NCBI RefSeq assembly: GCF_023935105.1
Contig: NZ_CP096040.1
Location: 5,003,001-5,067,000, forward strand
From: Caulobacter segnis
Lineage (GTDB): Bacteria > Pseudomonadota > Alphaproteobacteria > Caulobacterales > Caulobacteraceae
DNA: 64,000 bases
Direction: 5' to 3'
The stretch's first letter is position 1; every line of letters starts with the position of its first letter. Positions 1 to 9,765 of the stretch are shown here, piece by piece. The position numbers and the translations under genes were made by a program. Below the pieces are notes generated by a model that was given only the letters and a program-made list of their open reading frames with translations, made no database searches and had not been told where the DNA came from.

Positions 1-2008
1 TAGGCTTCGCGACGTGGTCGACCATCCCGGCCTCACGGCAACGAGCGATGTGCTGGGGCAAGGCGTCGGCGCTCATAGCGATGATCGGCACGGTTGCGGC
101 CGCCCCTGGCAGGGCGCGAATGGCGCGGGTGGCGGTCAAGCCGTCCATGCCCGGCATGTGAATGTCCATCAAGACGACGTCGAACCCGCCCACCTGCGCA
201 AGGGTCACCGCTTCGTGGCCGTTCTGGGCGGTGACTACGTCGCAGCCGGCCAAGGTCAACAAGGTCTGGCCGATCTCGCGATTGAGCGGATGGTCGTCGA
301 CCAGCAGGATGCGGGCCGAACCGATCCTGTTCCGAGCCAGGCTCCCGGTTGCGGCGGCCGGTTCGACCCGCCGCGCCCCGAGCGAGAACCAGAAGGTCGA
401 ACCCTGTGCGGGTTTGGGGCTCATGCCGATCTGTCCGCCCATCAGTTCGATGAGCGCCTTGCTGATCGCCAGGCCCAGACCCGTGCCGCCAAACGCGCGC
501 GTCACCGAGCCATCGCCTTGCGAGAAGCGCTCGAAGAGCCGGCCGCGCAGCTCCGCTGGGACGCCGATCCCGGTATCGCTGATCTCGACCCTGAGCAGGT
601 CGCCTTGGGGGCCCGGGGCGATCATCAACCGCGCCGAGACGTTTCCGGCTGGGGTGAACTTCACAGCATTGTTCAACAGGTTGAGCGCCACCTGGCGCAG
701 CCGGGCCGCATCCAGCTCATGGTGGAGATCGCCCTCTCCACACACGCTGACCTCCAGCGTCAGGCCCTTGGCCTGGGCCTCCAGGGCGACGATCTCGGCC
801 GCCTCGCGCAAGACCGCCTCGGCGCGCGTTGGCGCAAGCACAAGCTCCAAGCGGCCGGCCTCGACCCGTGAAAAATCGAGAACGTCATTGACCAGCGTCA
901 GCAAGGCGCCGCCGGCCCCATCGATCAGACCCACCTGCCGGCGGGCGTCGGGCGCCAGGTCGTCGCGCTCGGCCAGGAGGCGGGTGAACCCCAGCACGCT
1001 GTTGAGCGGGGTGCGGATCTCGTGGCTCATTGTCGCCAGGAAGTCGGTCTTGGCTTGGCTCGCTGCCTGGGCGCGGGCCTGGGCCCGTCGGGCCAGGGCC
1101 TGACGGTGGATCAGCAGCTGCTTGAGACGTTGCTGGGTCGCCAGGGCCAGGGCCGCCGCCAGGCAAGTGACGAAGAGGGCGCCGACAAAGAGCTGCAGGA
1201 CATGCATGCGCTCGGAGGCTTGCGCGCGCGTTCCCGCCTCCGCCGCCAAGCCAAGCACGCTGAGCGGCGCGGCGATGGCGGTCACGAGCAAGGTCGTCCA
1301 CGCCGCGCCCTTGGGGCCCAATCGGAAAGCGGCGAGCACGCCAGCCGGAAACGCCAGGAAGGGCAGGCTGTGGGTGGGCCTGGCGAAGGCGAATACGGCC
1401 GTGGCCGCGACCATCAGGTAGCAGAGGAGCTTTTCGAGCGCCGACCGCTCGAAGCCGTGTCGAATGGTGGGATCGAACAGGATCAAGGCCGCCGGCAGGC
1501 TGACGGCCATGCCCAGCCCGTTGATGAACAGCCAGTTGGCGGTGAGGCTGCCCAGGCTCAGGTGAAGGATCGGCGCGCAGCCCAAGGCGCCGACGAGCGC
1601 CATGATCACCGTGGCGGGCATCGCCAGGCCTATGGTTTTCAACGCACGGCCGAGGTCTTTTAGCCGTGGCGCCCCGCCGAACGCTCGGTGCAGCACCAGG
1701 GCCACGAGGATCGCCTCAGTGGCGTCCAGCACGCTGAACAGAGCGCTCATCAGCAGCGGCGAGGCGCCCGCCCTGTCCAGCACCAGGTGCGCGGCGACGC
1801 TGACGGCCAAGAGAACCAGGCGCCGGCCGGCTGTCAGCAGCAAAAGGCCTACGGCCAGCAGACCATTGCATGGCCACACCGTGGCCAGGCCCGAGGGGCC
1901 GCGCGTGAGGAGGTCGCAATAGGCGATGACGATCAGGTAAGCCACGCTCAGGACCACGAGCAGCCGCGTCTGGCGCCGGTCCCCATCGAACCGATTGCTC
2001 GATATCAT
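1..2008 (-). CDS. Hybrid sensor histidine kinase with MASE1-like membrane domain (3' end cut by window edge)
   Basis: This inner-membrane kinase autophosphorylates on His and passes the phosphate to its own receiver domain. The first ~300 residues are hydrophobic with several membrane spans and an early W-P-x-N-G-L motif, as in MASE1-type sensors. The dimerisation box reads ATMSHEIRTPLN with the phospho-acceptor at about His329. The N, G1 and G2 boxes of the ATPase domain follow (NNAVKF, DTGIG, GGTGLGL). A C-terminal receiver has its acceptor Asp at about residue 615 in LMDIHMPGMDG, and the sequence leaves the window at the receiver's conserved Lys-Pro. The ATG at 2008 is the first start before the membrane spans. 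The signal and downstream target are unknown, and a further Hpt or receiver domain could lie outside the window. Confidence 0.85.
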   Translation of the reverse strand, partial: MISSNRFDGDRRQTRLLVVLSVAYLIVIAYCDLLTRGPSGLATVWPCNGLLAVGLLLLTAGRRLVLLAVSVAAHLVLDRAGASPLLMSALFSVLDATEAILVALVLHRAFGGAPRLKDLGRALKTIGLAMPATVIMALVGALGCAPILHLSLGSLTANWLFINGLGMAVSLPAALILFDPTIRHGFERSALEKLLCYLMVAATAVFAFARPTHSLPFLAFPAGVLAAFRLGPKGAAWTTLLVTAIAAPLSVLGLAAEAGTRAQASERMHVLQLFVGALFVTCLAAALALATQQRLKQLLIHRQALARRAQARAQAASQAKTDFLATMSHEIRTPLNSVLGFTRLLAERDDLAPDARRQVGLIDGAGGALLTLVNDVLDFSRVEAGRLELVLAPTRAEAVLREAAEIVALEAQAKGLTLEVSVCGEGDLHHELDAARLRQVALNLLNNAVKFTPAGNVSARLMIAPGPQGDLLRVEISDTGIGVPAELRGRLFERFSQGDGSVTRAFGGTGLGLAISKALIELMGGQIGMSPKPAQGSTFWFSLGARRVEPAAATGSLARNRIGSARILLVDDHPLNREIGQTLLTLAGCDVVTAQNGHEAVTLAQVGGFDVVLMDIHMPGMDGLTATRAIRALPGAAATVPIIAMSADALPQHIARCREAGMVDHVAKP

Positions 2009-2610
2009 GCCAACCTTCCCGATGAGCCCAAATCCCAAGCCGCGCACAAGATCGCCGGCAACTGCCGCTATAAGGTTAAGGGGCCGAGCTTTTGCGGAGT
2101 GTCGCTATAGGGCCGATCCAACTGGAGCATCGCACCCTCTCAATCGAGAGGCATTCCCCCTGCCGGTCACCGTCGATGGCGGCCTATGCGGCGGCGCTGC
2201 GCCAATAGCCGCCGCAGGGTCTGCTCCAGGAAGGCCGCATTCAGGCATTCGATGCCGATGTTCCTCGCCGATCATGTCGGACGTTCGGTTTCGTACGACG
2301 TTGATTTCCGGCGTCGACCTCTGACTTGCGCAATCGTCCCAGCCTACTGAAGGGCCGAGTCTTTGGGGGAAATGGATGGACGATCGCGGCATCCTGCGCG
2401 CCGATGCGGCGCTGGTCCTGGACGGCGCCATGGGCTCCATGACCTTCGCGCCAGCGCTCGCCCTGTCCACCGGCGCGGAGACGCGAGCTGATGCGGGCCT
2501 GCGGCCGAGCGGCGCCTAGCTGACGGTCTTGTCAGGTACGCGTCAGGCTGCCGACCTCTTGGCCTTGCTAAACCGAAGCCAATCTTCCCTCCGCAACGAC
2601 GGAATTCCAG
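2009..2610. other. Intergenic region between the hybrid kinase and the RND operon
   Basis: These roughly 600 bases separate two divergently transcribed units, so both promoters should lie here. The only element I can support is a direct-repeat operator at 2531-2550. A 47-codon open frame at 2376-2519 exists, but it has no clear ribosome site and no convincing family match, so I do not call it a gene. Confidence 0.5.
2531..2555 (+). promoter_or_regulatory. Probable response-regulator operator upstream of the RND operon
   Basis: The sequence GTCAGGTACGCGTCAGGCTG at 2531-2550 contains GTCAGG twice with an 11-base period, the usual spacing of OmpR-family direct repeats. It sits about 60 bases before the RND permease start. 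The 15 bases from 2541 match 14 of 15 bases in front of the OmpR-type regulator gene near 10600 on the other strand. I infer that the regulator encoded at 9762-10445 binds both sites. Confidence 0.7.
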
Positions 2611-5600
2611 ATGATCTCCCTTGTGCGGACGGCTTTGGCGCGTCCCTATACCTTCGTCGTCATGGCCGCGATGATCCTGATCGTCGGCGTCCTGGCGATC
2701 CTGCGCACGCCGACCGACATCTTCCCGAACATCCGCGTTCCCGTCGTCGCGGTGGCCTGGACCTATAACGGCCTGTCGCCGTCCGACATGTCGGGCCGCA
2801 TCCTGACGCCCTATCAGCGGGCCCTGACCACCACGGTCAACGACATCGACCATATCGAGGCGACCTCGCTGCAGGGCATTGGGGTGGTGAAGATCTACTT
2901 CCAGCCCGGGGCCGACGTGCGCCTGGCCAACGCCCAGATCACCGCCATCTCCCAGACCCTGCTGCGCCAGCTGCCGCCCAGCACCACCCCGCCGCTGGTT
3001 TTGAACTACAACGCCTCGACCGTGCCGATCGTGCAGTTGGCCCTGTCGGGCCAGGGGATGAGCGAGCAGCAGCTCTACGACTTCGGCCAGAACTTCATCC
3101 GCACCCGCCTGGTCACCGTGCCCGGCGCGGCCCTGCCCTTCCCGTTCGGCGGCAAGACCCGTCAGATCCAGGTCGACATCGACCCCCAGGCCCTGCTGTC
3201 CAAGGGCCTATCGGCCACTGACATCGGGGCGGCGATCGCGGCACAGACCCAGATCACCCCGGCCGGCTTCGTCAAGATCGGCGAGTTCCAGTATGCCCTA
3301 CGCCTCAACAACGCCCCTGGCTCGGTCGACGAGCTGAACGCCCTGCCCGTCAAGACGGTCAACGGCGCGACCATCCGCATCGGCGACGTCGCCCACGTGC
3401 GCGATGGCTCGGCCCCACAGCAGAACATCGTCCACGTCGACGGCCAGCGCTCGGTGCTGATGACGGTGCTGAAGTCGGGCGCGACCTCGACCATCGCCAT
3501 CGTCGACGGGGTCAAGGCGGCCCTGCCGGAGCTGAAGGCCCAGCTGCCGCCGGAACTGAGCATCACGCCGCTGAACGACCAGTCGACCTTCGTTAAGGCC
3601 GCCGTCGAGGGCGTGGTCCACGAGGGCGCCCTGGCCGCCGTACTGACCTCACTGATGATCCTGCTGTTCCTGGGATCGTGGCGCTCGACCGTGATCATCG
3701 CCGTCTCGATCCCGCTGGCGGTGCTGGCGGCGATCGCGGCGCTGGCGGCGTTCGGCCAGACCCTGAACGTCATGACCCTGGGCGGCCTCGCGCTCGCCGT
3801 CGGCATCCTGGTCGACGACGCCACCGTCACCATCGAGAACATCAACTGGCACCTGGAGCACGGCAAGGACGTCAAGTCGGCGATCCTGGACGGCGCGGCC
3901 CAGATCGTGACCCCGGCCTTCGTCTCCCTGCTGTGCATCTGCATCGTCTTCGTGCCGATGTTCTTCCTGCCGGGCGTTTCGGGCTTCCTGTTCGTGCCGA
4001 TGGCGCTGTCGGTGGTGTTCGCGATGATCGCCTCGTTCCTGCTGTCGCGGACCCTGGTGCCGACCATGGCGGCCTACCTCTTGAAGCCCCACGTCCCGCA
4101 CGACGAGGAAGCGCCGTCCAGCAATCGCCTGGTCCGCTTCCAGCGCGGATTCGAGCGCGCCTTCGCCAAGGTGCGCGACGCCTATGCCGGCCTGCTGGGC
4201 GTGGCCCTGGGCGCGCGCGGGCTGTTTGTCGCCGGCTTCCTGGGGTTCGCCCTGCTGAGCCTGGCTCTCGTCCCGTTCCTGGGCCGCAACTTCTTCCCGG
4301 CGGTGGATTCCGGCTCGATCGCCGTGCACGTGCGCGCCCCGACCGGCACGCGGATCGAGGAGTCGGCGGCGCTGTTCGACCGCATCCAGCGTCAGGTCCG
4401 CACGATCATCCCGGCCGACGAGATCGACACCGTGGTCGACAACATCGGCCTGTCGACCAGCGGCATCAACGTCGCCTACAACGCCTCGGGCACGATCGGC
4501 CCGCAGGACGGCGACATCCTGATCAGCCTGAAGAAGGGCCACAGGCCGACCGACGACTATGTCCGCATCCTGCGCGAGCAACTGCCCAAGGCGTTCCCGA
4601 CGGCGACCTTCTCGTTCCTGCCCGCCGACGTCACCAGCCAGATCCTGAACTTCGGCAGCCCCGCCCCGATTGACATCCAGGTGGCCGGCGGCGACATGGC
4701 GGCCAACCAGGCCTACGCCCAGAAGATCCTGCGGGCGGTCCGCGGCGTCGCCGGCGTCGCCGACGTCCGCATCCAGCAGCCGCTCGCCTCGCCCGAACTG
4801 CGCTTCGACGCCGACCGCACCCGTATCCACGGCCTGGGCCTGGACGAGCGCGACGTCACCGCCAGCCTGGCCGGCGCCGTGGCCGGCAGCCAGCAGACCG
4901 CGCCGGTGTTCTGGCTGAATCCGCAGAACGGGGTCTCCTACCCCGTCGTCGCCCAGACGCCGGAATACATGCTGGACAGCTTCGACAAGCTGTCGTCGAT
5001 CCCGGTCACCGGCGCCCGCGCGCCCAACCAGGCGCCGCAGGTCCTGGGCGGCCTGGGCACGCTCAGCCGCGGCTCCACCGCCGCCGTGATCTCGCAGTAC
5101 AACATCCAGCCCATGGTCAATGTCTACGCGGCCACCCAAGGCCGCGACCTGGGCGGCGTGGCGAGCGACATCCAGAAAGCGCTGAAAACCCTGGAGAAGG
5201 ACAAGCCCGCCAAGGTGCGCGTCACGCTGCGCGGCCAATACCAGACGATGAACACCGCCTTCTCCGGCATGGGCTGGGGTCTGCTGGGCGCGGTTGTGAT
5301 GATCTATCTGCTGATCGTCATCAACTTCCAGTCCTGGCTGGATCCGTTCGTGATCATCTCGGCCCTGCCGGCCGCCCTGGCCGGCATCGCCTGGATGCTG
5401 TTCGCCACCGGGACGCCGCTGTCGGTGCCCGCCCTGACCGGCGCGATCATGTGCATGGGCGTGGCCACCGCCAACTCAATCCTGGTGGTCAGCTTCGCCC
5501 GCGAGCGACTGGATGCCACTGGCGATGCCGTCCAGGCCGCGTTTGAGGCCGGGGTCACCCGCTTCCGCCCCGTGCTGATGACCGCCCTGGCCATGATCAT

Positions 5601-5793
5601 CGGCATGGCGCCCATGGCTCTGGCCCTGGGCGAAGGCGCCGAGCAGAACGCGCCGTTGGGCCGCGCCGTGATCGGCGGCCTGATCTTCGCCACCTGCGCT
5701 TCGCTGCTGTTCGTCCCCACCATCTTCTCCATCGTTCACGGCCGCCGCCCCCACGCGGAAGCCGCCTCCCCCGAAGGCGTCGCCCATGTCTGA
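2611..5793 (+). CDS. RND efflux transporter, inner-membrane permease subunit
   Basis: This proton-driven pump subunit takes substrates from the periplasm or membrane into a tripartite exporter. At 1060 residues it has the normal AcrB-like length and two-fold architecture: membrane helix 1 at residues ~12-30, a large periplasmic loop, helices 2-6 at ~335-490, a second helix at ~530-555, a second loop and a final helical block at ~885-1035. Helix 4 carries GILVDDATV, the paired-Asp proton relay of the multidrug (HAE) class rather than the heavy-metal (HME) pattern. It is the first gene of an operon and overlaps the adaptor gene by 8 bases. The adjacent CusRS-like two-component system and shared operator suggest induction by an envelope or metal signal. 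The substrate cannot be read from sequence. Confidence 0.93.
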   Translation: MISLVRTALARPYTFVVMAAMILIVGVLAILRTPTDIFPNIRVPVVAVAWTYNGLSPSDMSGRILTPYQRALTTTVNDIDHIEATSLQGIGVVKIYFQPGADVRLANAQITAISQTLLRQLPPSTTPPLVLNYNASTVPIVQLALSGQGMSEQQLYDFGQNFIRTRLVTVPGAALPFPFGGKTRQIQVDIDPQALLSKGLSATDIGAAIAAQTQITPAGFVKIGEFQYALRLNNAPGSVDELNALPVKTVNGATIRIGDVAHVRDGSAPQQNIVHVDGQRSVLMTVLKSGATSTIAIVDGVKAALPELKAQLPPELSITPLNDQSTFVKAAVEGVVHEGALAAVLTSLMILLFLGSWRSTVIIAVSIPLAVLAAIAALAAFGQTLNVMTLGGLALAVGILVDDATVTIENINWHLEHGKDVKSAILDGAAQIVTPAFVSLLCICIVFVPMFFLPGVSGFLFVPMALSVVFAMIASFLLSRTLVPTMAAYLLKPHVPHDEEAPSSNRLVRFQRGFERAFAKVRDAYAGLLGVALGARGLFVAGFLGFALLSLALVPFLGRNFFPAVDSGSIAVHVRAPTGTRIEESAALFDRIQRQVRTIIPADEIDTVVDNIGLSTSGINVAYNASGTIGPQDGDILISLKKGHRPTDDYVRILREQLPKAFPTATFSFLPADVTSQILNFGSPAPIDIQVAGGDMAANQAYAQKILRAVRGVAGVADVRIQQPLASPELRFDADRTRIHGLGLDERDVTASLAGAVAGSQQTAPVFWLNPQNGVSYPVVAQTPEYMLDSFDKLSSIPVTGARAPNQAPQVLGGLGTLSRGSTAAVISQYNIQPMVNVYAATQGRDLGGVASDIQKALKTLEKDKPAKVRVTLRGQYQTMNTAFSGMGWGLLGAVVMIYLLIVINFQSWLDPFVIISALPAALAGIAWMLFATGTPLSVPALTGAIMCMGVATANSILVVSFARERLDATGDAVQAAFEAGVTRFRPVLMTALAMIIGMAPMALALGEGAEQNAPLGRAVIGGLIFATCASLLFVPTIFSIVHGRRPHAEAASPEGVAHV

Positions 5794-6979
5794 GTCCCTG
5801 CCTGACACCCTGCCCAAGACCAGCCCCCAGCGGTTGCGCCGTCTCGCCCTGTTCGGCGCCGCCGGCTTCGTCCTGATCCTGGCGGCCGGCACGGCCTCGC
5901 GGCTGATGGCCAGCAACGACCTGAAGAAAACCAGCCAGGCCAGCGCGATCACCACGGTCAGCGTCATCCAGCCCGGCGGCGGGGAAAGCGGCGAGTTGGT
6001 CCTGCCTGGCCGCCTGCAAGCCTGGAACGAGGCCCCGGTCTTCGCCCGCACCGACGGCTATCTGCGCCGCTGGTACGTCGATATCGGCCAACCGGTGAAG
6101 ACAGGCCAGGTGCTGGCCGAGATCGACGCGCCAGAAGTCGACCAGCAGCTAGTCGCCGCCCGCGCCGCCCTCGCCACCGCCCAGGCCCAGCGTGACCTGG
6201 CCGCCACCAGCGCCGCCCGCTGGAAGCGCCTGGTCGCCGAAAACGCCGTCTCGCAGCAGGAAGCCGATGAACGCGCCGGCGACCTGGCCGCCCGCGAGGC
6301 CATGCGCAACGAGGCGCTGGCGAATGTCCGTCGCCTGGAGAGCCTGACCGCTTTCAAGCGCATCGTCGCTCCGTTCGACGGGGTGGTGACCAGCCGCGAC
6401 ACCGACCAGGGCGACCTGATCAGCGCCGGCAGCGGTCGCGCCACGCCGCTGTTCACGGTGTCCGACACCAAGCGCCTACGGCTCTATGTCAGCGTGCCCC
6501 AGAGCCTGGCCGGCCAAATCCGCGCGGGCATGAGCGCGACCTTCACCACGCCGGACCTGCGGGGTCAGATCTTCAACGCCCGCCTGATCCGCACGGCCGA
6601 CGCGGTCGACGCCCAGTCGGGGTCGATGCTGATCCAGCTCGAGGTCGACAACGCCGGCGGCCGGCTGAAGCCCGGCGGCTACGCCCAGGTCAGCCTGGAC
6701 CTGAAGGCGGCCACGACCTCCACGGCCTCGGTGCGGATCCCGTCCAACGCCCTGTTGTTCCGCAAGGAGGGCGCGGCCGTAGCCGTGGTCGGCGGCGACA
6801 ACATCATCTCGATCCATCCCGTCAAGATCGCCCGGGACGACGGCGCCGAGCTGGAGCTGGCCTCCGGGATCGCCGCCAACGACTGGATCGTCACCAGTCC
6901 GCCGGACGCCATCGCTAACGGTGACAAGGTCAATGCGGTGAAGGCCGAAGCCAAAGGCGGCGTCAATGCAAAGGGCTAG
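5786..6979 (+). CDS. RND efflux periplasmic adaptor (HlyD/AcrA membrane-fusion family)
   Basis: The adaptor links the inner-membrane pump to the outer-membrane channel. It has 397 residues. An N-terminal membrane anchor lies at ~25-45, followed by a first biotinyl/lipoyl half (GYLRRWYVDIGQPVKTGQVL), an Ala-rich helical hairpin at ~115-185, the second lipoyl half (RIVAPFDGVVTSRDTDQGDL) and beta-barrel and membrane-proximal domains. The start overlaps the permease end by 8 bases and the gene end overlaps the outer-membrane gene by 14 bases, which indicates translational coupling. The single N-terminal helix and absence of a lipobox suggest membrane anchoring rather than lipidation. Confidence 0.93.
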   Translation: MSESLPDTLPKTSPQRLRRLALFGAAGFVLILAAGTASRLMASNDLKKTSQASAITTVSVIQPGGGESGELVLPGRLQAWNEAPVFARTDGYLRRWYVDIGQPVKTGQVLAEIDAPEVDQQLVAARAALATAQAQRDLAATSAARWKRLVAENAVSQQEADERAGDLAAREAMRNEALANVRRLESLTAFKRIVAPFDGVVTSRDTDQGDLISAGSGRATPLFTVSDTKRLRLYVSVPQSLAGQIRAGMSATFTTPDLRGQIFNARLIRTADAVDAQSGSMLIQLEVDNAGGRLKPGGYAQVSLDLKAATTSTASVRIPSNALLFRKEGAAVAVVGGDNIISIHPVKIARDDGAELELASGIAANDWIVTSPPDAIANGDKVNAVKAEAKGGVNAKG

Positions 6980-8338
6980 CCTACTGATCTTGGCCGGCCT
7001 GGGCCTCGCCGGCTGCGCGCTGGCCCCGGCCTACGCGCCGCCGACGCCCGTTGCGCCGGCCGCCTTTCGCGACACCGGCCCCTGGACCCCGGCCGCGCAA
7101 GTTGAAGCCCGCGGCGTAACCTGGTGGGCGGTGTTCAAGGACCCGACGCTGGACGGGTTGGAACGTCGGATCGAATCCGACAGCGCCGACCTCGCGGCCG
7201 CCCTCGCCCGCTACGATCAGGCCCGCGCCCTATCCCGTCAGGCCTCCAGCGCCCTCTTCCCCAGCGTCGGAGCGTCGGCCAGCACAGAGCGCCAGCGCAC
7301 GCCGGTCAACGGTCGCTTCGACACCACGACCCTGGCGGCCAGCGCCGCTTATGAGGTCGACCTGTGGGGTCGAGTGCGCAACCTGGTGGCCGCCGGCAAG
7401 GCGGACGCCCAGGCCAGCGCCGCCGATCTCGCTGGGGTGCGCCTGAGCCTCCAGGCACAGCTGGCCGACGCCTATTTCGCCCTGCGCGGGGCCGACGCCC
7501 AGATCGCGGTGCTGGGCTCGACGGTCGAGGCCTATCGCCAGGCCTTGGACCTGACCAACCGGCGTCAGGCCGGCGGTGCAGCCAGCGGTCTGGACACCGG
7601 CCGGGCCCAGACTCAGCTGGCGGCGACCCAGGCCCAGTACGAGCAGGCCGTGGCCAATCGCGCCCTGCTGGAACACGCCATCGCCGTGCTGGTCGGCGAA
7701 CCGGCCTCGAGCTTCAGCCTGGCTTCCGCGTCAGGCCTGAGCGACGCCCCGGTGACCCCGGTCGGCGCCCCTCGACCCTGCTGCAACGCCGTCCCGACGT
7801 GGCCGCCGCCGAGCGCCGCATGGCCGCCGCCAACGCCCGCATCGGCCAGGCCCGCGCCGCGTGGTTCCCGAGCGTGACCCTCGCGGCCGCCGGCGGCTAC
7901 CAGTCTAACGGCGGCGAGCTGCTGACAGCCGCCAACCACGTCTGGGCCCTGGGGCCGCTGGCGGCCGCCCTGCCCCTGTTCGACGGCGGGGCCCGCAAGG
8001 CCGAGGTCGCCCGCAGCCGGGCGGTGTTCGACGAGACCGCCGCCGGCTATCGCCAAACCGTCCTGGACGCCTTCCGCGAGGTCGAGGACCAGATGGTGCT
8101 GGCCAACCGCCTGGCCGCCGCCCAAGGCCGTCAGGACGAGGCGGTCGACGCCGCCGTGCGCACCACGGCGCTGGCGACGACCCGCTATCGCGAAGGCGCG
8201 GCGAGCTACCTCGACGTGGTCACCGCCCAGACGGCTGAGCTGCAAGCCCGGCGCGAAGCGCTGGACCTGCGGACGCGTCGCCTCTCGGCCAGCGTGGATC
8301 TGATCCGGGCGCTGGGCGGCGGCTGGAGCGCCGGCTAG
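6966..8338 (+). pseudogene. NodT/OprM-family outer-membrane efflux lipoprotein, frameshifted
   Basis: This should be the TolC-like exit duct of the pump. The N-terminus has a lipobox (LAGC, Cys17). The first reading frame runs through the first outer-membrane-efflux repeat to about 7768. The sequence then continues as family protein only in another frame (STLLQRRPDVAAAERRMAAA onward) to the stop at 8338. One base appears to be missing around 7768-7772, where GTCGGCGCCCCTCGACC would normally read through as a Leu/Pro-Ser-Thr-Leu-Leu segment. Both halves are otherwise well conserved and total the normal ~457 residues. This is therefore either a recent inactivating indel or a consensus error. 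The gene end overlaps the convergent kinase gene by 4 bases. Confidence 0.85.
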
Positions 8339-9765
8339 GCGTCGAGGGTTTCCCGCTCGGGCGGCGGCTCCGCGGCCACGGTCGCCAGGCCGCCGTCCGT
8401 AGCCATCGGCTCGGCTCGCGGCAGCAGGAAGCCAATCAGCACCTCGCCACCCTCACAGCGCGCGAAGACCGAACCGCCATGCATGGCGACGATCGCCTTG
8501 ACCACCGCCAGACCGAGGCCGTGAACCTCGCCGCTGTGCTCGCGGGCCCGGTCCATGCGGTAGAAGCGGTCGAACAACCGCGCCAGGTGAGGCCCAGGGA
8601 TCGGGCCGCCCTTGTTGCGCACCGACAGGCACACAACCTTGTCCTGGGGCTCGATCGTGACCCGCACAGTCTTGCAGTCGACCCCGTGACGAATGGCGTT
8701 GTCGAGCAGGTTGGTGACCGCCCGGCCCAGCAGCGAGGCGTCGGCGGTGACGGTGGCGTCGCCCCGCACCTCAAGTCGCACCTCGGCGTCCTCGAACAGC
8801 ACATCCAGGAAGTCGGCGGTCTTGTGCGTCAGGGCCGCCAGCGACAGCGGCGCCAGGTTGGCCGCCAAGGCCCCCTGATCGGCCCGGGCCATGAACAGCA
8901 TGTCGTTGATGATCGTGCGCAGCCGCTCCAACTCCTCGAGATTGGAGTGCAGCGTGTCCTCCAGCTCGTCGGCGTCGCGCGTGCGCGACAGCGCGACCTG
9001 GGTCTGGCCGATCAGGTTGCCCAGCGGCGTGCGCAATTCGTGGGCGACATCGGCGTTGAAGGCCGCCAGCCGCTCATAGGCGGCCTGCAGCCGGTCCAGA
9101 GCCCCGTTGAAAGCGCTCATCAGCCCGACCAACTCGGCCGGCAGGTCCTGGGTCGGCATGCGCAGGGAAAGGTCGGCGGGGTTCAGGGCGCCGGCCCGCT
9201 GCGACAGGCGATCGACGGGGGCGAGACCCCGGCGCGCGATCCACCAGCCCAGCAGGCTGACCAGCGCCGTGATCAATACCGACATGCCCAGGGCCCCGAC
9301 GCCCAGCACGTAGCGCGAAGCGTCGAACGGGGCGGTGTCGGCGGCGATCACCAGGCGCACGTCGGGACGGCGGCCGAAGGCTGGCACCTTGCGCGACAGG
9401 GTCATGAACCGCTTGCCGTCGGCGTGGATGACCCCGAAGCCGTTGCGGGCCGGCTCCAGCGCCGTCCCCGGCATGAACTGGAAGCGCGGGTCAGCGCTCT
9501 CGATGCGGTAACGGATGGAGCCGTCGGCCGGCGTGAACGACTTAAGCTTGTCGGTCATGAGCGGCCAGCGGGTCGGGTCCTCCGACCGGCGGATCATCGC
9601 TTCGATGATCTCCGAGCGGGCGCTGAGCTCCTCGGCCTGGTGGCGCTTGAGCTCCAGACTCTGGAAGCTGAACAGGGTCACGCCAGCCAGGATCGACACC
9701 GCGCCGGTGGCGATGGCGAACATCAGGGCCAGCCGGCCTGCGATAGATTTGGGAGCGGCGATCAC
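8335..9765 (-). CDS. CusS/IrlS-like sensor histidine kinase
   Basis: This membrane sensor kinase partners the regulator encoded just upstream. It has 476 residues with helix 1 at ~12-35, a periplasmic sensor of ~115 residues, helix 2 at ~153-177, a HAMP linker and the His box AFNADVAHELRTPLGNL with phospho-acceptor His242. The N box (NLLDNAIRHG) is present, and the G box is shortened to NKGGPIPGPHLARLF. The layout and loop size match the heavy-metal sensor kinase family (CusS, CopS, IrlS). The start overlaps the regulator stop by 4 bases. The facing efflux operon is its likely target. No Cys or His-rich metal motif is obvious in the loop, so the ligand is open. Confidence 0.9.
   Translation of the reverse strand: MIAAPKSIAGRLALMFAIATGAVSILAGVTLFSFQSLELKRHQAEELSARSEIIEAMIRRSEDPTRWPLMTDKLKSFTPADGSIRYRIESADPRFQFMPGTALEPARNGFGVIHADGKRFMTLSRKVPAFGRRPDVRLVIAADTAPFDASRYVLGVGALGMSVLITALVSLLGWWIARRGLAPVDRLSQRAGALNPADLSLRMPTQDLPAELVGLMSAFNGALDRLQAAYERLAAFNADVAHELRTPLGNLIGQTQVALSRTRDADELEDTLHSNLEELERLRTIINDMLFMARADQGALAANLAPLSLAALTHKTADFLDVLFEDAEVRLEVRGDATVTADASLLGRAVTNLLDNAIRHGVDCKTVRVTIEPQDKVVCLSVRNKGGPIPGPHLARLFDRFYRMDRAREHSGEVHGLGLAVVKAIVAMHGGSVFARCEGGEVLIGFLLPRAEPMATDGGLATVAAEPPPERETLDA

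Noticed and set aside
2376..2519. Short frame containing LVLDGAMGSM, reminiscent of the MetH homocysteine-binding motif
   Set aside because: Only a few residues match, the following residues do not fit the family, and there is no ribosome site.
3649..5238. Long minus-strand open frame opposite the RND permease
   Set aside because: It is a low-complexity Gly/Arg/Asp/Gln-rich shadow of a well-conserved gene, as expected in GC-rich DNA.
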